DNA from: Pacificoceanicola onchidii | GTDB taxonomy: Bacteria; Pseudomonadota; Alphaproteobacteria; Rhodobacterales; Rhodobacteraceae | DNA: 64,000 bases | Direction of reading: 5' to 3' | Assembly: GCF_004804335.1 (NCBI RefSeq) | Contig: NZ_SRXY01000002.1 | Location: forward strand, 321,306-385,305 | In this document: positions 60,174 through 64,000 of the stretch, in pieces | Numbering within the stretch: the stretch's first letter is position 1 | How the letters are laid out: each line of letters opens with the position of its first letter | Made by a program: the position numbers and the translations under genes | Notes under the pieces: generated by a model | The model's input: the letters and a program-made list of their open reading frames with translations, nothing else | Database searches by the model: none | What the model was told of the DNA's origin: nothing

Positions 60174-60726
60174 ACGAACCGCACTCGGGCTTCATCAATC
60201 AGGCTTGACTTGAAGGAAGAGATAGGGGCAGCCCGTAGGGGCGCTCACTAATTGTGAAAAATCAGAAGGTTACACTGTACCAGTATCGGCTTTGAGAGCA
60301 CGGGAAATCAATGGGTTACATTTGCATTTGTATCACGCAATCGCTCAGGCATCTTCGGCAGATGTTCAGGCCCATCGACGCCATGCGCGATCGGCCCGAA
60401 GCAGACATGACCAATCTGTACGTCAGCCGAAAATCGGAAGTTTGATGTGCGCGCTAAGTATTTTCTGCTCCGATTAGAAAGTAGCCTTTCTTGGCGGCCT
60501 CTGGATTCGTAGGCGAGAACCCGACATTCTCTGAGAAACTCTCTTGCGCCGAGCCATCCGCCTGAATTAGGCGCCGAAATTGGGTGATGGCGGTTTCGCT
60601 GGTGCTTTCGATGCTGACATGAAAGAGATCTCTCGCGAAATATTCTTGGCATATGTGCAAGACGAAGACGCGGCCGGGGCCTTTTGAAGCAATCCTGCAG
60701 GTCTTAATTAGAAGCAAAACTTGGCT
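60174..60726. other. Gene-poor, lower-GC stretch of about 550 bp
   Basis: No well-supported gene; composition near 50 percent GC contrasts with the rest of the window. One minus-strand frame (60454-60717) is described separately. I see no terminator or promoter convincing enough to list. The end of the NodD-like LysR gene borders it on the right. Confidence 0.55.
60454..60717 (-). pseudogene. Possible small gene or gene remnant
   Basis: A minus-strand frame of 87 codons with a TTG start, 9 bp after the LysR stop. The translation has a globular-looking composition (VFVLHICQEYFARDLFHVSI, AAKKGYFLIGAENT) rather than the Arg/Pro/Ala bias of shadow frames, but no family is recognised, and no Shine-Dalgarno was identified. 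Could be a decayed acquired gene; weak evidence. Confidence 0.25.
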
Positions 60727-61641
60727 TCAATTTCCTTGATCGGCAAAGGTCGAAAACGACTCTCTTGCTGCATGTCTCAACCACCGGTGCGCTGAATCGT
60801 GCTCGAACTTTCGATGCCAGGAAAAATACATTTTCTGAACAAAGAAGTTTTTCGGGAGCATTGTTATCGAAAGCCCGTAAATCGGCGCGATATATTCTGC
60901 AAAAGTCACAGGCACCATCGCGATCAGGCCGGTCCCTTTGACCAGGCCGGGGGCGGATCTGAGGCTGTGATAAAGTACGCTGTGCGGCCCCTCTTTGTTC
61001 GACATGTTCACCTTTGTCAGATTCATGACCGCACCAGCCCGCAGGTTCAGGGAGGCTTTGCTCATCGAGAGGAAATCAATCAGCTTTTTGTCTGACCGTT
61101 CGATAGGATGGCCTGGGTCGTGGATAAGACAAAGATCAGTTTCATGCACAAGTTCGAAAGCGATCTCGTGCATCATCTCGGGTGCAAGGTGGAACACCAG
61201 ATCCGCAGAACCATGCAGCAAGACTTCCATGATCGGTTCTGATCGGGGGGACACCAGTTCAAACGTCAGGTCAGGATTCCCGGCCGTTTCCCGAATGAGC
61301 GGTGGGACGATAAAATCTTCCGACCAATCCATGATCATCAATTTGAAATGGCGGGTCGCGGTTTTTGGATTGAAATCGCTTTCAATCGATAGGTCTTCCT
61401 GAAGAGCAAGCATGGCGCGTCGAATGGGGGCAGCAATCCGGTCAGCATAAACCGTCGGCTCGACCCCGTTACCACGACGCACAAAAAGCTTGTCACCCAG
61501 CTGCTCACGCAGCCGTCTTAACGCATGCGACATACCAGGTTGGCTTAGGTCCAATTGTCGGGCTGCGGCGCTGACTGACCGGGTTTCATAAATCGTGTGG
61601 AACACAGTCAGAAGATTAAGATCGACCTTAGATAAGTCCAT
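60727..61641 (-). CDS. LysR-type regulator, NodD-like
   Basis: 304 aa, starting MDLSKVDLNLLTVFHTIYET, the NodD-subfamily opening, with recognition helix QLDLSQPGMSHALRRLREQL and LFVRRGNGVEPT. The effector domain is complete. Codon use is less GC-rich than in neighbours, with many Lys, Asn and Ile, consistent with acquired DNA. No divergent target gene is evident; a terminator from the upstream gene precedes it. Confidence 0.88.
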   Translation of the reverse strand: MDLSKVDLNLLTVFHTIYETRSVSAAARQLDLSQPGMSHALRRLREQLGDKLFVRRGNGVEPTVYADRIAAPIRRAMLALQEDLSIESDFNPKTATRHFKLMIMDWSEDFIVPPLIRETAGNPDLTFELVSPRSEPIMEVLLHGSADLVFHLAPEMMHEIAFELVHETDLCLIHDPGHPIERSDKKLIDFLSMSKASLNLRAGAVMNLTKVNMSNKEGPHSVLYHSLRSAPGLVKGTGLIAMVPVTFAEYIAPIYGLSITMLPKNFFVQKMYFSWHRKFEHDSAHRWLRHAARESFSTFADQGN

Positions 61642-61652
61642 AATATTCCATC

Positions 61653-61685
61653 AAAAAAAGGTGCCGCCACAAGGGAAGCGGCACC
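61653..61685 (-). terminator. Terminator after the 528-aa protein gene
   Basis: On the minus strand an 8-bp stem (GGTGCCGC with GCGGCACC) and 10-nt loop is followed by seven T residues, 29 bp beyond the stop. It insulates the downstream LysR gene. Confidence 0.85.
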
Positions 61686-61714
61686 GACAATGATTAGGGT
61701 GAAATTTCAATTTG

Positions 61715-63301
61715 TTAATATAAGAGCTGCACGTCAACCTCGTATTTCACGTCGCTCCCCTTGTAGATGAATTCATAGGTCAGTGTCTTTGAAACGCCGG
61801 GGCTGCCAATGAATGTCGACTTTGACGGATCAAGCGTGCAATGATGAATGCCCACGATTGCCCGATTGTCATGTGTGTCTCGCTCGTTCGGCGGGCCTTT
61901 GGCCGCGTGTAGATCAACATAAAAGCTGTCATTGAACTTGATAACAGGACCCGGCCCCCATGTGGTGTCGCTGTCCTTGTCCATTTCACGAGAATTCCAG
62001 ATTGGAAAGCGATACTGCCCGGTTATTTCGGAGGGATCGTCCGTCGCATCATAGCGATTGCTGCCGGTATCGGAATCGAACGTGTAGGGCGGACAATCGC
62101 CATCAGCGAAGTAGTGCATCATGACATTGTCGTTGTTGTTGTTTGACCACGAACTGATGCAGCGGATTTCGGTCACAATCGCGGCATGGTCATAGTCACC
62201 TGACTGGTAACAAGGAGTGTTGCCCGGCAATGCGCCCGCAAAGAAATGCGCTTCTTGCACATCGGCACCATCGCCCAGGCCGATGCCTGTCCCAACAAAG
62301 GTGGCCTTGGCTTTGTCGCGGATTTTCGCGACGTCAAATTCGCCATCAGTCTTAAGGTCTTCGTTTTCCTCATCGTCGTCTGAGTAGCTCGCATAGGCCA
62401 CGCCTTCGACATCCAGACCATCGCCAATATCTGCATCGACACCAATAACGCGACCGGAAAAGTCTTTGGGCTCAACATACCATATTCCCAGGGCAAGCTC
62501 TCCATCCAGCGCGACATCAGCGCCTTCCAGAAGGCCACCACCCGCATAGATTGCCGAGTCCAGGTCCTCCTTGTCACCACCCATGCCGACAAATTGGAAA
62601 TCATCGCGCGCCACAGCGATGCCAAAGGCACCGGTGACTCCAAAACAGATGTCTGCTGTCGCCATGACACCCAGAGAGATGCCTTTTATCTTGGTGTCGA
62701 GGACGGTGGATTGAAGCGCCTCACCGATGTCTTTGAACGCGGTGGAGACGATTGCCTCTTTCAACAGATCTTCAAGGTCTTGCGGGTCCGTTGTCGCAAT
62801 AATCTCTTGTCCGGCAGAGCTTGTCGCCCAGGCCGCCACGTTGGATCGGATCGCAGATATCAGCGTGTCCGACGGCGTTTCGTTATCCGGCGCGGGCAAC
62901 TGTTCGACGGCACGGATCGTATAGGTGATCTCGTAATCCGCTTCACATGCGTTTTTGTCGTCGCGTTCGGTAAACGTGCCAACGATGTCCGGGCCGCCGT
63001 TCTGCGCCCGAAAACACCCGAAACTGGCCAAAGGATCGGCGGAGTCGATTTCATTGGTGGCCCCGTCGCGGTCGTAAAGCTGAACGGTTATGGCGTTGGA
63101 GAAATAATAGATTTGTCCTGACACCGTACCGTTGTCGGTCAAATCCCACGCATCGCCAGAGCCCATGCTATGCGCGCCGAACACCGGGTACCGACAAGGC
63201 CCGTTGCCATCGGATTGCACAATGATTTCAACGTCGTCTTCGATGCGCCCGCTGTCACCTGTGCGATTGCAGGTCACCGTTTGGATTTCGATACTATACA
63301 T
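61715..63301 (-). CDS. Acidic protein of unknown function with similar N- and C-terminal domains, 528 aa
   Basis: No family recognised. There is no signal peptide; the sequence begins MYSIEIQTVTCNRTGDSG. The N-terminal 130 residues and the C-terminal 150 share an order of features (EIxxVxC near the start, DG-x2-C-x-Y, a YDRDGA/RDTHDNRA-type loop before a C-containing strand, and a closing YEITYTIRAV/YEFIYKGSDVKYEV strand), suggesting a duplicated beta-sandwich. The middle is rich in Gly and Asp (AIYAGGGLLEGADVALDGEL, YASYSDDDEENEDLKTDGEF). A cluster of acidic residues suggests metal binding or halotolerant export. It lies 31 bp downstream of the Hint-domain gene on the same strand, probably one operon. 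Confidence 0.6.
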   Translation of the reverse strand: MYSIEIQTVTCNRTGDSGRIEDDVEIIVQSDGNGPCRYPVFGAHSMGSGDAWDLTDNGTVSGQIYYFSNAITVQLYDRDGATNEIDSADPLASFGCFRAQNGGPDIVGTFTERDDKNACEADYEITYTIRAVEQLPAPDNETPSDTLISAIRSNVAAWATSSAGQEIIATTDPQDLEDLLKEAIVSTAFKDIGEALQSTVLDTKIKGISLGVMATADICFGVTGAFGIAVARDDFQFVGMGGDKEDLDSAIYAGGGLLEGADVALDGELALGIWYVEPKDFSGRVIGVDADIGDGLDVEGVAYASYSDDDEENEDLKTDGEFDVAKIRDKAKATFVGTGIGLGDGADVQEAHFFAGALPGNTPCYQSGDYDHAAIVTEIRCISSWSNNNNDNVMMHYFADGDCPPYTFDSDTGSNRYDATDDPSEITGQYRFPIWNSREMDKDSDTTWGPGPVIKFNDSFYVDLHAAKGPPNERDTHDNRAIVGIHHCTLDPSKSTFIGSPGVSKTLTYEFIYKGSDVKYEVDVQLLY

Positions 63302-63332
63302 CTGATTTCTTTCTATTTTTGTAAAACAAGGC

Positions 63333-64000
63333 TCAGGCGGACAATTTGACTTCACGCGTCACGCCTGCCGAGGGCGCAGTCTTTGCAGCCAAGCGATCTG
63401 AAATATGTGCGGGCACCAAGCGCGCAGCCACGAGGCGCAGCATCTTCAGTTCCGGGACAATGCGTTCTACCCCGTAGAGATCCAAGTATTCCGCATAGTT
63501 GTCAAAGCCTTGACGCCCAGGGCAGTCGATAAACGTCTCTGATGCCGCGCCATTGGCAAGGATCACTTCATGCGCTTCGGTTTCAATGTGATAGATGCTG
63601 TAACTGTCCGGAAAGTCCGCCAGTGGCACCCAATCAATAGTGTCGCCATTCACCAGCGCGGAGGCGTTGATCACCAGCCCATCCAAAACCATGCCATGAT
63701 CGCCGGTCACAAGCAGGTCCGAGTGTGGCAGCCCCTTGCCAAAGGCCCCGGCACGGATGCGCACCAACTGCCCCTTCCACCCTTTGAAACACTTGTGAAT
63801 GGTTTGATGACCCAGCCAAAGAACCGGAACATTGCGGCCATCAACCGTTGAGACAAGATCGCCAATCTTCAGATCCTCGACATTGCGTTCACCTTGCGGT
63901 GTCGCAATCTGGGTGCCCGCCGCGTAGCAGAAGGTAAAAGGATCAGTTGTGTTGACGGTAAAGGTCTGATTGTGCAGCCCGTTCACGGGGGTCAGCAGAA
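63333..64000 (-). CDS. Hint-domain (Hint_2) protein, N-terminus beyond the window
   Basis: Hedgehog/intein-type domain: the nucleophilic Cys in CYAAGTQIATPQGERNVEDL, DLVSTVDGRNVPVLWLGHQT, then LVTGDHGMVLDGLVINASAL (TxxH-type block) and a C-terminal part with EAHEVILANGAASETF. This is the Hint_2 pattern common in alphaproteobacterial secreted proteins, where it may cleave or ligate itself. The frame stays open past the right edge, so the N-terminal region is unseen. The gene is followed by the 528-aa protein gene. A GTG near position 63986 is in frame but unlikely to be the true start. Confidence 0.8.
   Translation of the reverse strand, partial: LLTPVNGLHNQTFTVNTTDPFTFCYAAGTQIATPQGERNVEDLKIGDLVSTVDGRNVPVLWLGHQTIHKCFKGWKGQLVRIRAGAFGKGLPHSDLLVTGDHGMVLDGLVINASALVNGDTIDWVPLADFPDSYSIYHIETEAHEVILANGAASETFIDCPGRQGFDNYAEYLDLYGVERIVPELKMLRLVAARLVPAHISDRLAAKTAPSAGVTREVKLSA

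Noticed and set aside
60308-60652. Minus-strand 114-codon frame in the low-GC gap
   Set aside because: Arg/His/Ser-rich and overlapping the better-looking 60454-60717 frame; no support for translation.
1-64000. CRISPR arrays, tRNA or rRNA genes, prophage or integrase genes
   Set aside because: I looked for direct-repeat arrays, cloverleaf-type sequences and recombinase motifs and found none.

Overview
The window is a chromosomal stretch of a high-GC alphaproteobacterium, almost certainly Rhodobacterales/Rhodobacteraceae (Roseobacter group). This is inferred from gene content: a tripartite tricarboxylate transporter, a VPLPA-CTERM protein, a Hint_2-type protein, a PCu(A)C chaperone beside a small Cys-containing membrane protein, and dispersed palindromic repeats of a kind I associate with this group. 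It is dominated by housekeeping and catabolic genes. I see no rRNA or tRNA gene, CRISPR array, intact insertion sequence or prophage.

Left part (1-7556): a truncated Fe(III)-type ABC permease, an unknown protein, a translationally coupled pair (DUF4198 protein and FAD/lactate-type oxidoreductase), a SRPBCC protein, NADH pyrophosphatase NudC, a THUMP-type RNA methyltransferase, and the 4.5S/SRP RNA gene with a recognisable promoter and terminator.

The most unusual locus is 7726-16083: eight tightly packed, partly overlapping genes encoding a Ser/Thr kinase, an FHA protein, a PP2C phosphatase, a P-loop protein, a dynamin-like GTPase, a smaller GTPase, a Roadblock-like protein and a further Roadblock-resembling protein. 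It looks like a complete phospho-signalling module wired to membrane-active GTPases, with no type VI secretion genes in view.

Middle (16203-29601): ilvD, a DUF1353 lipoprotein, LMW-PTP, a sirtuin, the copper chaperone pair, rpmB, meaB, hrpB, gnd, argF and argD. Then (29602-34511) a VPLPA-CTERM protein, an M19 dipeptidase and the kbl-tdh threonine-degradation operon. From 34639 to 40842 a periplasmic binding protein, a histidine kinase and a response regulator form a three-gene sensor operon divergent from tctCBA, which it probably controls. truA, ycjX-GNAT-ycjF, a large DUF2339 membrane protein, a VIT-family transporter, a FAD monooxygenase, a truncated haemoglobin and ileS follow.

Right part (53843-64000): a small inverted-repeat element, a histidine-phosphatase lipoprotein, SDR, alpha/beta hydrolase and SnoaL-type genes next to a divergent LysR, a serine-hydroxymethyltransferase-like PLP enzyme with its own divergent LysR, and finally a lower-GC accessory end. 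That end holds a NodD-like LysR, a 528-residue acidic protein of unknown function whose two ends look duplicated, and a Hint-domain protein cut by the window edge.

Start codons were chosen by ribosome-binding sites, ATGA-type overlaps and family lengths. Function calls come from recognised motifs; no database search was run.
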